Shown here: positions 40,958-48,594 of the stretch, piece after piece
Numbering within the stretch: the stretch's first letter is position 1
How the letters are laid out: every line of letters starts with the position of its first letter
From: Prevotella sp.
GTDB taxonomy: Bacteria > Bacteroidota > Bacteroidia > Bacteroidales > Bacteroidaceae
DNA length: 64,000 nt
NCBI GenBank assembly: GCA_016291495.1
Contig: JAEEXI010000014.1
Span: forward strand, 1-64,000
Direction: 5' to 3'
Translations under genes and position numbers: made by a program
Notes under the pieces: generated by a model
Told to the model about the DNA's origin: nothing
The model's input: only the letters and a program-made list of their open reading frames with translations
The model's database searches: none

Positions 40958-40976
40958 AAACTCAAAAAGAAAAGAT

Positions 40977-41483
40977 ATGAATCCAATTGTCAGTATTATC
41001 ATGGGCAGTACCAGTGACCTGCCTGTTATGGAGAAAGCCTGTAAACTCCTTGATGAGATGCAGGTACCGTTTGAAGTGAATGCCCTCTCTGCTCACCGCA
41101 CACCAGACGCCGTAGAAGCGTTTGCACGTAACGCCAAGTCTCGTGGCATTCGTGTGATTATCGCAGCAGCAGGCATGGCTGCCGCACTGCCTGGTGTTAT
41201 TGCTGCCTCTACTACGCTTCCTGTCATTGGCGTTCCTATCAAGGGAATGCTTGACGGACTCGACGCAATGCTTAGCATCATCCAGATGCCCCCAGGCATC
41301 CCTGTGGCTACTGTCGGCGTGAATGGCGCCCAGAACGCTGCTATTCTCGCCGTAGAAATGCTTGCGCTAAGTGATGAGGCTATTGCCAAACGACTTGTTG
41401 ACTATAAGAATGGTTTAAAAGAGAAAATCGTAAAGGCCAATAAAGAACTGGCTGATGTAAAATATCAGTTCAAGACCAACTAA
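40977..41483 (+). CDS. purE: N5-carboxyaminoimidazole ribonucleotide mutase
   Basis: Purine biosynthesis enzyme of 168 residues, class I PurE. The N-terminal signature is IIMGSTSDLPVMEKACKLLDE, followed by SAHRTPD with the catalytic His, and GMAAALPGVIAASTTLPVIGVP. The start at MNPIV (40977) is chosen because an upstream in-frame ATG lies inside the preceding gene. ispG follows 28 bases later. Confidence 0.95.
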   Translation: MNPIVSIIMGSTSDLPVMEKACKLLDEMQVPFEVNALSAHRTPDAVEAFARNAKSRGIRVIIAAAGMAAALPGVIAASTTLPVIGVPIKGMLDGLDAMLSIIQMPPGIPVATVGVNGAQNAAILAVEMLALSDEAIAKRLVDYKNGLKEKIVKANKELADVKYQFKTN

Positions 41484-41511
41484 GTTCTGACCCCATTAGC
41501 CCATTCATCCC

Positions 41512-42879
41512 ATGAGAAGAAAAACTACAATCACCCACGTGGGCAACCTCCAAATTGGAGGCGATAACCCCATCCGTATCCAGTCAATGGCTACCACTGA
41601 CACCAACGACACGGAAGGTTGTGTTGCACAGGCCAAGCGTATTATTGATGCTGGTGGAGAACTGGTTCGTTTCACCACCCAAGGCACCCGTGAGGCGGAG
41701 AACATGAAAAACATCTCGGCACGTCTGAAGGCTGACGGATATACCACGCCCCTTGTGGCTGATGTCCATTTCACAGCTCATACTGCCGATGTGGCAGCAC
41801 AGTATTGTGAGAAGGTACGTATCAATCCTGGCAATTATGTTGACCCAGGACGTGTCTTCAAGCACTTGGAATATACGGATGAAGAATATGCCGAGGAATT
41901 GAAGAAGATAGAAGCCAAATTAGTGCCTTTCCTGAATATCTGCAAGGAACATCATACCGCTATCCGTATTGGCGTGAATCATGGTTCCCTGTCTGATCGC
42001 ATCATGTCGCGCTATGGTGATACGCCAGAGGGTATCGTGGAAAGTTGTATGGAATTCCTCCGCATCTGTAAACGGGAGAACTTCAACGATATTGTCATCA
42101 GTATCAAGGCTTCGAATACGGTTGTGATGGTCACCACTGTACGCCTGTTAGTCAAGACAATGGACAAGGAAGATATGCACTATCCGCTCCATCTTGGTGT
42201 GACGGAAGCAGGTGAAGGTGAGGACGGCCGCATTAAGAGTGCAGTGGGGATTGGAGCCTTGTTGACAGAGGGTATCGGCGATACCATCCGTGTCTCGCTG
42301 AGTGAGGAACCAGAGTGTGAGATACCTGTGGCGCGCAAATTAGTAGATTTGATTCCCGAATGCACACAGCTGCGTGAAAAGGCAGAGGCCAGCATAAAGG
42401 ATGACATGATCACACTTAACCTTGATGAGACCGATTGGGAGGCTCTTCAACTGAAAGCAGCAATGGCAGTAGGCGCCCTCCTTATTGATCGCAAAGCGCA
42501 TGAATTGGTTCTAAATGTTTCGCAGTTTAGCCGCAACCAATTAATTGCCCTCGCCGATGCTATCCTTCAAGCGGCTCGTATCAAGTTCACCAAGACGGAG
42601 TATATCTCCTGTCCAGGTTGCGGCAGAACACTCTATAATCTTCAAGAAACTATCGCCAAAATCAAAGCTGCCACCAGCCATTTGGTAGGTCTGAAAATCG
42701 GTATCATGGGCTGTATCGTTAATGGCCCTGGTGAGATGGCAGATGCCGACTACGGCTACGTAGGAGCAGGCAGGGGCAAAATCAGTCTCTACAGACAGAA
42801 GGTCTGTGTAGAGAAGAACATTCCTGAGGAAGAGGCCGTCGACAAACTGCTAGAACTTATCCGTAAAGACAGGGCATAA
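41512..42879 (+). CDS. ispG: 4-hydroxy-3-methylbut-2-enyl diphosphate synthase, medium-length form
   Basis: Fe-S enzyme of the MEP isoprenoid pathway, 455 residues. The N-terminal TIM barrel contains IGVNHGSLSDRIM and GVTEAGEGEDGRIKSA. The C-terminal [4Fe-4S] domain has CPGCGRTLYNLQ and GIMGCIVNGPGEMADADYGYVG, giving the three cluster cysteines. Between them is an insert of roughly 80-90 residues (about residues 270-355) relative to the short E. coli-type enzyme. From memory, Bacteroidota enzymes usually carry a much larger insert, so this looks like a reduced version. A terminator follows. Confidence 0.93.
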   Translation: MRRKTTITHVGNLQIGGDNPIRIQSMATTDTNDTEGCVAQAKRIIDAGGELVRFTTQGTREAENMKNISARLKADGYTTPLVADVHFTAHTADVAAQYCEKVRINPGNYVDPGRVFKHLEYTDEEYAEELKKIEAKLVPFLNICKEHHTAIRIGVNHGSLSDRIMSRYGDTPEGIVESCMEFLRICKRENFNDIVISIKASNTVVMVTTVRLLVKTMDKEDMHYPLHLGVTEAGEGEDGRIKSAVGIGALLTEGIGDTIRVSLSEEPECEIPVARKLVDLIPECTQLREKAEASIKDDMITLNLDETDWEALQLKAAMAVGALLIDRKAHELVLNVSQFSRNQLIALADAILQAARIKFTKTEYISCPGCGRTLYNLQETIAKIKAATSHLVGLKIGIMGCIVNGPGEMADADYGYVGAGRGKISLYRQKVCVEKNIPEEEAVDKLLELIRKDRA

Positions 42880-42880
42880 A

Positions 42881-42912
42881 AAAGAATCCCGCCAACCAGC
42901 GGGATTCTTTTT
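42881..42912. terminator. Bidirectional terminator between ispG and the sirtuin gene
   Basis: Perfect 12-bp stem AAAGAATCCCGC/GCGGGATTCTTT around CAACCA, with A- and T-runs on both sides. Confidence 0.9.
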
Positions 42913-42918
42913 GTATTA

Positions 42919-43608
42919 TTACATCAGGATTTCTATAAGTTCCTTCATGCCTTCGCTGGCACCCTTCTGGATCTGCTTGACATTACTGCCTGCGGAAATG
43001 GGATTAGGGTCGATGAGATAGACAGGGACGCCTGGGCGGACATAGTGGATGAGTCCGGCGGCAGGATAGACAGCCAATGATGTGCCGATGATGATGAAGA
43101 TATCCGCCTGTTGGGCTTCCTCGGCAGCAACACTGATCATTGGCACTCCTTCACCAAAGAATACAATGAAGGGACGCAGCAAAGAACCGTCACCAGCCTT
43201 TGTACCAGGCTCCACCTCACAGTTCTCAGGAGTTAGGGTAATGTGGTAACGGGGATCGTCCACATCACGACTGGAACATACTTTCATCAGTTCTCCATGC
43301 AGGTGGATGACTTTTGATGAGCCAGCCATCTCGTGGAGGTTGTCGACATTTTGGGTTACCACCGTCACGTCATATTTCTCTTCGAGCTTTGCCACAAGGC
43401 GATGCCCCTCGTTGGGTTGTGTGCCTACGCATTTCTTACGCAGCATATTATAGAAATTAGTCACTAAGGTGGGATTTGCTTCCCATCCCTCATGGGTTGC
43501 CACCTTTGCTACCGGATAGTTCTCCCACAAGCCATCGGCATCACGGAAAGTCTTCAATCCACTCTCCACCGACATCCCTGCACCTGTCAATACTACGATT
43601 TTCTTCAT
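42919..43608 (-). CDS. cobB: Sir2-family NAD-dependent deacylase
   Basis: A 229-residue sirtuin with the NAD-binding GAGMSVESGLKTFRD, the catalytic segment TQNVDNLHEMAGSSKVIHLHG (the last His is the base) and FFGEGVP. The usual zinc finger of two CxxC pairs is not present: only single cysteines appear (KVCSSRD and ENCEVE). It removes acyl groups from protein lysines in the cytoplasm. The start is at 43608 (MKKIVVLTGAG). Longer readings run across the heptamer array and the promoter of the divergent gene. Confidence 0.9.
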   Translation of the reverse strand: MKKIVVLTGAGMSVESGLKTFRDADGLWENYPVAKVATHEGWEANPTLVTNFYNMLRKKCVGTQPNEGHRLVAKLEEKYDVTVVTQNVDNLHEMAGSSKVIHLHGELMKVCSSRDVDDPRYHITLTPENCEVEPGTKAGDGSLLRPFIVFFGEGVPMISVAAEEAQQADIFIIIGTSLAVYPAAGLIHYVRPGVPVYLIDPNPISAGSNVKQIQKGASEGMKELIEILM

Positions 43609-43631
43609 AAGCCTTTTAATTTTATTTTCTG

Positions 43632-43639
43632 CAAAAATA
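43632..43639 (-). promoter_or_regulatory. -7 element TATTTTTG for the sirtuin gene
   Basis: It lies on the minus strand, 23 bases before the ATG at 43608. Confidence 0.6.
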
Positions 43640-43647
43640 ATAAATAA

Positions 43648-43675
43648 TTGAGAGTTGACAACTGAGAATTGAGAA
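43648..43675. repeat. Heptamer array, unit TTGAGAA x4, between divergent promoters
   Basis: The units are TTGAGAG, TTGACAA, CTGAGAA and TTGAGAA. The array lies exactly between the two back-to-back -7 elements (43632-43639 and 43684-43691), 8 bp from each. It is the reverse complement of the unit family in the WbqC gene. Confidence 0.75.
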
Positions 43676-43683
43676 ATATTTGT

Positions 43684-43691
43684 TATTTTTG
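43684..43691 (+). promoter_or_regulatory. -7 element TATTTTTG for xpt
   Basis: It lies 20 bases before the ATG at 43712. Confidence 0.65.
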
Positions 43692-43711
43692 CAAAATTAA
43701 ACAGAAACACC

Positions 43712-44281
43712 ATGAAAGTATTACGTGACAGAATCATGCAAGATGGACGCTGCCTAGAAGGTGGCATCTTGAAAGTAGACCGTTTCATCAACCACCAAAT
43801 GGATCCTTATCTGATGAAACAGATTGCCATTGAGTTTATCCGCCGTTTTGCCGACGAAGACATCAACAAGATTATCACGGTAGAGGCTTCAGGCATCGCA
43901 CCCGCTATCATGCTGGGCTACCTGATGGAGTTGCCCGTTGTCTTTGCCAAGAAGAAAAAACCATCGACGATGGGTGAGTTCTACGAATCGACTGTGCGTT
44001 CGTTTACCAAGCAACGTGAATACCCGCTGACTGTCAGCCAAGAGTATCTGACAAGTGACGATCGTGTGTTATTCGTTGACGACTTTCTCGCCTATGGTAA
44101 TGCCGGACTCGGCATCATGGACCTCTGTCAGCAGGCAGGGGCCACCATCGTAGGCATGGGTTTCATTATCGAGAAGGAATTCCAACACGGCAGGAAAGTA
44201 TTGCAGGAGGCAGGCATCCGTCGTATAGAGTCACTTGCTATTATCGAGTCACTGGAGAACAATAAAATCAAACTAAAATAA
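43712..44281 (+). CDS. xpt: Xanthine phosphoribosyltransferase
   Basis: A 189-residue salvage enzyme that makes XMP from xanthine and PRPP. The N-terminus [25 protein letters not shown] and the PRPP-binding segment [14 protein letters not shown] are characteristic of Xpt (PurR/Xpt type). It lies in an operon with the permease 6 bases downstream. No purine riboswitch is visible in the short 5' leader. It fits with guanine deaminase (14290) in a guanine-to-xanthine-to-XMP route. Confidence 0.95.
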   Translation: MKVLRDRIMQDGRCLEGGILKVDRFINHQMDPYLMKQIAIEFIRRFADEDINKIITVEASGIAPAIMLGYLMELPVVFAKKKKPSTMGEFYESTVRSFTKQREYPLTVSQEYLTSDDRVLFVDDFLAYGNAGLGIMDLCQQAGATIVGMGFIIEKEFQHGRKVLQEAGIRRIESLAIIESLENNKIKLK

Positions 44282-44287
44282 AGAATC

Positions 44288-45622
44288 ATGGCAAAGAATA
44301 ATAGCAAACTCTATGAGTTGGACGGCAAAGTGCCTCTTACACAAGCGATACCTTTTGGCTTGCAACATGTATTGGCGATGTTCGTCGCGAATATCACACC
44401 CATTATCATCCTTGCCAATGTGGTAGGCATCGACTCTGCCATTAGTGCGACACTCATCCAGAACTGTATGATTATCGCTGGTATCGGAACTTTGATCCAA
44501 CTCTATCCCATCTGGCGTATCGGTTCCCGTCTGCCCATCGTGATGGGTATCAGCTTTACGTTCCTCTCAGCATCTCTTGCCATAGCCACGACTCAAGGAA
44601 TGGGTGTTCTTATGGGTGCTGTCATCCTTGGCGGTATCATAGAGGGATTGTTGGGACTGTTCCCTAGATACTGGACAAAACTCATCCCTCATATCGTGGC
44701 AGCAACAGTAGTGACAGCCATTGGATTCTCGTTATTGCCTATTGGCGCCAATTCGTTTGCAGGAGGACAAGGTGCAGCTGACTTCGGCTCTGCCAACAAC
44801 TGGATTGTGGGATCATTTACCCTGTTGGTATGTATGGGCTTCCAGATTTTTGCCAAAGGTTTTCTCCGTTCCTTGTCCGTCCTGATAGGCTTGGTAGCAG
44901 GCTATGTTCTGACCATTTGTATGGGGATGGTGGACTTCTCTGGTTTGCAAAGTGTGGGAATTGTCTCATTGCCCAACTTCATGCCTTTCAAACCAGAGTT
45001 CGAGATAGGCGCTTTCCTTTCCATTCTCGCCATCTATATGGTTTCGGCAACAGAGACTATCGGTGATACCAGTGCTCTCTGTGTCAGTGCTTTGAATCGC
45101 AACACTCATAAACGCGAGATGGGTTCCAGTGTGGCCTGCGACGGTTTCGTGAGCAGTATAGCCGGTCTCTTCGGCTGTACCCCCATCACGTCGTTCAGCC
45201 AGAACGTAGGACTGGCTGCCATGTCGGGTGTCGTCAATCGCTTTGCCATTGCTACAGGTGCTTGTATCATGATTCTCGGAGGAATCTTCCCTGCCGTGGG
45301 TGCTCTTCTGACCACCATCCCACAGGCCGTTTTGGGTGGTTGCACCATCATGATGTTCGGTTCAATTATGTTTGCTGGCTTTCGCATGATAGCGCGCTGT
45401 GGTTTTAGTGATCGTAATATGATTATCGTAGCCCTCTCGCTGAGTGTGGGACTTGGGTTCACACAGGCTGCAGGTTTGTTCTCTATCTTCCCGAAGATTG
45501 TCCAGACGGTGTTTGCTGAAAACTGTGTGGCAGTGGTCTTTATCTTGGCGGTCATTCTCAACCTGCTATTACCTGATAAAGACGGTAGTGAGAATCCCAA
45601 GATGGAAAAGGTGAATGAGTGA
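44288..45622 (+). CDS. Uracil-xanthine permease family (xanthine) transporter
   Basis: A 444-residue inner-membrane nucleobase:cation symporter (NCS2) with about 12-14 helices. Landmarks are PFGLQHVLAMFVANITPIIILA, the signature SATETIGDTSALC and CTPITSFSQNVGLAAMSGVVNR. Xanthine is the probable substrate because xpt lies directly upstream. Its last 8 bases overlap the start of the radical SAM gene, so the two are translationally coupled. Confidence 0.92.
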   Translation: MAKNNSKLYELDGKVPLTQAIPFGLQHVLAMFVANITPIIILANVVGIDSAISATLIQNCMIIAGIGTLIQLYPIWRIGSRLPIVMGISFTFLSASLAIATTQGMGVLMGAVILGGIIEGLLGLFPRYWTKLIPHIVAATVVTAIGFSLLPIGANSFAGGQGAADFGSANNWIVGSFTLLVCMGFQIFAKGFLRSLSVLIGLVAGYVLTICMGMVDFSGLQSVGIVSLPNFMPFKPEFEIGAFLSILAIYMVSATETIGDTSALCVSALNRNTHKREMGSSVACDGFVSSIAGLFGCTPITSFSQNVGLAAMSGVVNRFAIATGACIMILGGIFPAVGALLTTIPQAVLGGCTIMMFGSIMFAGFRMIARCGFSDRNMIIVALSLSVGLGFTQAAGLFSIFPKIVQTVFAENCVAVVFILAVILNLLLPDKDGSENPKMEKVNE

Positions 45623-46703
45623 ACTGGGACTTCGTAAGCGCATAGCCTTAGAGGCGGCAGCACAGATTAGCCGTAACATCCGCAAGGAGCACCCCCTTCG
45701 ACAATTGTTTTGGGAGTGTACCCTACGTTGCAATGTGAGTTGTCGTCATTGTGGAAGTGATTGTAGGAAGCTCTCTGAGGTAAAAGACATGCCTCGCGAA
45801 GATTTCCTACGGGTACTCGATAGTATTGCACGGAAAATTGATCCTCATCGAGTCTTTGTGACGATTACAGGAGGAGAGCCCTTGTTACGTGAAGACTTGG
45901 AACTGTGTGGACGGGAAATCTATGAACGAGGATTCCCTTGGGGAATGGTGACCAACGGACTTAACCTTACTCCTAAACGTTTCGAGTCTTTACGGAAGGC
46001 AGGGATGCATAGTATTACTGTCAGTTTGGACGGACTGGAGGATAACCATAATTGGATGCGCCGTCATCCACAGAGTTTCCAGATGGTAGACCAGACTTTA
46101 GATCTCTTTGTACAGCACCCACAGATTACCTCTGATGTTGTTACCTGTGTTAACCAGCGCAACTATGACGAGCTACCTGCCATCCGTGACTATCTCATCA
46201 ACAAAGGTATTGGCTACTGGCGTATCTATTCCATCTTTCCTGTAGGACGTGCAGCCAGCGATCCGATGATGCAAATCAGTCATGAACAATATCGGGGTAT
46301 GCTTGACTTCATCCGACAGACTCGTCAAGAGGGTAGAATCAATGCCTCCTATGGTTGTGAAGGTTTTTTAGGACGCTATGAGGGTGAGGTACGCGAGATG
46401 TTCTTCGACTGTCAGGCTGGCGTGACGGTTGGTTCTGTGATGGCAGACGGCTCCATAGCAGCGTGTGCTAGTATCCGTGCCGATTACAACCAGGGGAATA
46501 TCTACAAAGACGACTTCATGGAAGTATGGGAAAACCGCTATGCGCCCTATCGTAACCGTGAGTGGATGCGCAAGAACGATTGTAAAGAGTGTCGTTATTG
46601 GCGTTATTGTCGTGGTAACGGTATGCATCTCCGAGACAAAGAGGGTAATCTCATTCTCTGTCACTTAAAACGCCTTCAGAATGCTGACAAGATGGTTAAA
46701 TAA
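45615..46703 (+). CDS. Radical SAM/SPASM protein, TIGR04133-like (rSAM/lipoprotein system)
   Basis: A 362-residue radical SAM enzyme. The SAM-cluster cysteines are C39-x3-C43-x2-C46 in WECTLRCNVSCRHCGSDC. The GGEPL motif and a long barrel follow (MVTNGLNLTPKRFESL; ITVSLDGLEDNHNWMRRHP). The SPASM-type auxiliary-cluster region is at about residues 280-350 (CQAGV, then CASI, CKECRYWRYC and a late CH). The whole protein reads like family TIGR04133, described as the enzyme half of a Bacteroidota radical SAM/lipoprotein system. It is coupled to the xanthine permease upstream. The gene 64 bases downstream encodes a small lipoprotein with a YGPPPTGY tail, the likely substrate. The chemistry is unknown. 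Confidence 0.85.
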   Translation: MSELGLRKRIALEAAAQISRNIRKEHPLRQLFWECTLRCNVSCRHCGSDCRKLSEVKDMPREDFLRVLDSIARKIDPHRVFVTITGGEPLLREDLELCGREIYERGFPWGMVTNGLNLTPKRFESLRKAGMHSITVSLDGLEDNHNWMRRHPQSFQMVDQTLDLFVQHPQITSDVVTCVNQRNYDELPAIRDYLINKGIGYWRIYSIFPVGRAASDPMMQISHEQYRGMLDFIRQTRQEGRINASYGCEGFLGRYEGEVREMFFDCQAGVTVGSVMADGSIAACASIRADYNQGNIYKDDFMEVWENRYAPYRNREWMRKNDCKECRYWRYCRGNGMHLRDKEGNLILCHLKRLQNADKMVK

Positions 46704-46736
46704 TCTTTATTTAAGAGATTATTCAATTATAACTGC

Positions 46737-46744
46737 TAATTTTG
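46737..46744 (+). promoter_or_regulatory. -7 element TAATTTTG for the small lipoprotein
   Basis: It lies 22 bases before the ATG at 46767. The lipoprotein can be transcribed apart from the radical SAM gene. Confidence 0.6.
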
Positions 46745-46766
46745 CACCCGAATTCAAAATATCTGA

Positions 46767-47030
46767 ATGATGAAAAAGGTTCGTCATACTATTAATGCTG
46801 TATTCTCAGCCATTATTGTGGCCTTAGGTTTTGGCTCTTGTGTATCTCAGAAAAATTACGATGCAGCTCAGAAAGAAATCGAACTGCTCCAAGAGAGGAA
46901 TGCTGTGTTGGAGAGAGAAGTTCAAGATCTGAAACAACAAATTAGCTTTTTCAAGGATTACAAAGACCAAATGGAGCAGCGTAAGGTTGTGTATGGACCT
47001 CCTCCTACTGGTTACAGAAAAGTAGAATAA
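46767..47030 (+). CDS. Small coiled-coil lipoprotein, candidate radical SAM substrate
   Basis: An 87-residue predicted lipoprotein. The signal sequence leads to the lipobox ALGFGSC (Cys near residue 25). A coiled coil follows (about 35-75; EIELLQERNAVLEREVQDLKQ), then a short C-terminal tail KVVYGPPPTGYRKVE. The tail stands out: it is proline/tyrosine-rich, lies outside the coiled coil and has the YGxPxxxY pattern that I associate with lipoproteins paired with TIGR04133 enzymes. It would sit in the envelope as an oligomeric rod. A cytoplasmic FKBP gene follows 20 bases later in the same operon. Confidence 0.75.
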   Translation: MMKKVRHTINAVFSAIIVALGFGSCVSQKNYDAAQKEIELLQERNAVLEREVQDLKQQISFFKDYKDQMEQRKVVYGPPPTGYRKVE

Positions 47031-47050
47031 AACATATATTATAGAGAAAA

Positions 47051-47656
47051 ATGGATAAAGTAAGTTATGCTCTGGGCTTAGGCATTGGTCGCCAGTTAGC
47101 TCAGATGGGTGCTACAGAGTTGAATATCGACGATTTTGCTGCAGCCATCAAGGATGTAATAGCAGGTAATGAATTGAAAGTATCCAACCGAGATGCACAA
47201 CAGATTGTACAGGAGTATTTCGCCGCACAGGAAGAGAAAATCAATAAACAGCGCTCTGAACAGGGAAAGGTTCACAAAGAGGCTGGTGAGAAATACCTAG
47301 CCGAGAATGCCAAGAAGAACGGTGTTATCACACTGCCTAGTGGACTCCAATATCAGGTATTGAAGGAAGGTAACGGAAAGAAGCCTACAGCCAAAGACTC
47401 TGTGAAGTGCCACTACGAGGGTTTCCTCATCGACGGTACTGTGTTCGATAGCAGTGTTCAGCGTGGCGAGCCTGCCGTATTCGGACTTCAACAGGTTATC
47501 GCAGGATGGACAGAAGGATTGCAGTTAATGCAGGAAGGTGCTAAGTACCGTTTCTTCATCCCCTATCGGTTGGCTTATGGAGAGGGTGGTGCAGGTGCCT
47601 CCATTCCTCCTTTTGCAGCCCTTATTTTTGATGTGGAATTGATTCAAGTGATGTGA
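47051..47656 (+). CDS. FKBP-type peptidyl-prolyl isomerase, cytoplasmic
   Basis: A 201-residue protein of the FKBP/MIP class: N-terminal helical dimerisation domain (about residues 1-85; SYALGLGIGRQLAQMG) and C-terminal FKBP domain (about 105-200) with CHYEGFLIDGTVFDSS, GWTEGLQLM and YRLAYGEGGAG. It has no signal peptide, so it is expected in the cytoplasm. It is the first of three tandem FKBP genes and is preceded by the small lipoprotein. The stop lies within a perfect inverted repeat. Confidence 0.92.
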   Translation: MDKVSYALGLGIGRQLAQMGATELNIDDFAAAIKDVIAGNELKVSNRDAQQIVQEYFAAQEEKINKQRSEQGKVHKEAGEKYLAENAKKNGVITLPSGLQYQVLKEGNGKKPTAKDSVKCHYEGFLIDGTVFDSSVQRGEPAVFGLQQVIAGWTEGLQLMQEGAKYRFFIPYRLAYGEGGAGASIPPFAALIFDVELIQVM

Positions 47657-47690
47657 TCGCATCACATAATATCGCAATAACGTAATAACG
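47651..47690 (+). repeat. Palindrome and octamer array between FKBP genes
   Basis: ATGTGAT-CGC-ATCACAT (47651-47667) is a perfect 7-3-7 inverted repeat resembling a CRP-type half-site pair. The octamers TAATATCG, CAATAACG and TAATAACG follow directly (47667-47690). It is either a regulatory site or a small hairpin in the FKBP operon. Confidence 0.5.
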
Positions 47691-47706
47691 AAATAAATAA
47701 TTAAAA

Positions 47707-48591
47707 ATGAGAAAGTTTACATTCGCTGCACTTGCAGCAATTGCCGCAGTCACATTGTTCTCTTGCGGCATGGGCACTCCCAAGGCAAACTTGAAGAGTG
47801 ACATTGACACTGTCAGCTATGCCATTGGTATGGCTCAGACTAATGGTCTGAAAGATTACCTCGTTAACCGTCTAGGTATTGACACGGCCTATATGGACGA
47901 GTTTATCAAAGGTCTTAACGAAGGTGCCAATGCTGGTGATGACAAGAAAAAGGCCGCTTATTATGCTGGTATCCAGATTGGTCAGCAGATTAGCAACCAA
48001 ATGGTAAAGGGTATCAATCATGAGTTGTTCGGTGAAGACTCTACAAAGACCATCTCTCTGAAAAATTTCATGGCAGGTTTCATTAGCGGAACTACCGGAA
48101 AGGGTGGTCTTATGACCCTTGATTCTGCCCAGATTGTTGCCCAAACCTTGATGCAGTCCATCAAGGCAAAAACGATGGAGAAAGAGTTTGGTCCAAACAA
48201 GGTAGCAGGTGAGAAGTTCCTTGCTGAAAATGCCAAGAAAGAGGGTGTGAAGACCCTCGAAGGTGGCGTTCAGTATAAGGTTATCAAGGAAGGTACTGGT
48301 GCCATTCCTGCTGATACCTCTCGTGTAAAGGTACATTACGAGGGTCGCACACTTGACGGTAAGGTTTTCGACAGTTCTTACAAGCGTGGTGAGCCAAGTG
48401 AGTTCCGTTGCAACCAGGTTATTAAGGGATGGACAGAGGCTCTTGTTCACATGCCTGCAGGTTCTGTATGGGAAGTTTATGTTCCACAGGAGCTGGCCTA
48501 CGGTCCCCGTCAACAGGGTGCAGACATCAAGCCTTTCTCCATGCTTATCTTCAAGATAGAGCTGGTTGAGGTGAACCCTAAGAAGAAATAA
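47707..48591 (+). CDS. FKBP-type peptidyl-prolyl isomerase, lipoprotein
   Basis: A 294-residue paralogue with a lipoprotein signal (LAAIAAVTLFSC). The N-terminal helical dimerisation region (about 35-170; SYAIGMAQTNGLKDYLVNRL) is longer than in the first paralogue. The FKBP domain spans about 195-290 (HYEGRTLDGKVFDSSYKRGEP; PQELAYGPRQQGADIKPFS). It probably acts as an envelope-anchored folding factor. The third gene starts 3 bases later and is very similar along its whole length. Confidence 0.92.
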   Translation: MRKFTFAALAAIAAVTLFSCGMGTPKANLKSDIDTVSYAIGMAQTNGLKDYLVNRLGIDTAYMDEFIKGLNEGANAGDDKKKAAYYAGIQIGQQISNQMVKGINHELFGEDSTKTISLKNFMAGFISGTTGKGGLMTLDSAQIVAQTLMQSIKAKTMEKEFGPNKVAGEKFLAENAKKEGVKTLEGGVQYKVIKEGTGAIPADTSRVKVHYEGRTLDGKVFDSSYKRGEPSEFRCNQVIKGWTEALVHMPAGSVWEVYVPQELAYGPRQQGADIKPFSMLIFKIELVEVNPKKK

Positions 48592-48594
48592 TTT

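Noticed and set aside
43692..43711. Purine riboswitch before xpt
   Set aside because: The leader between the -7 element and the ATG is about 20 bases, too short for the roughly 70-base aptamer.
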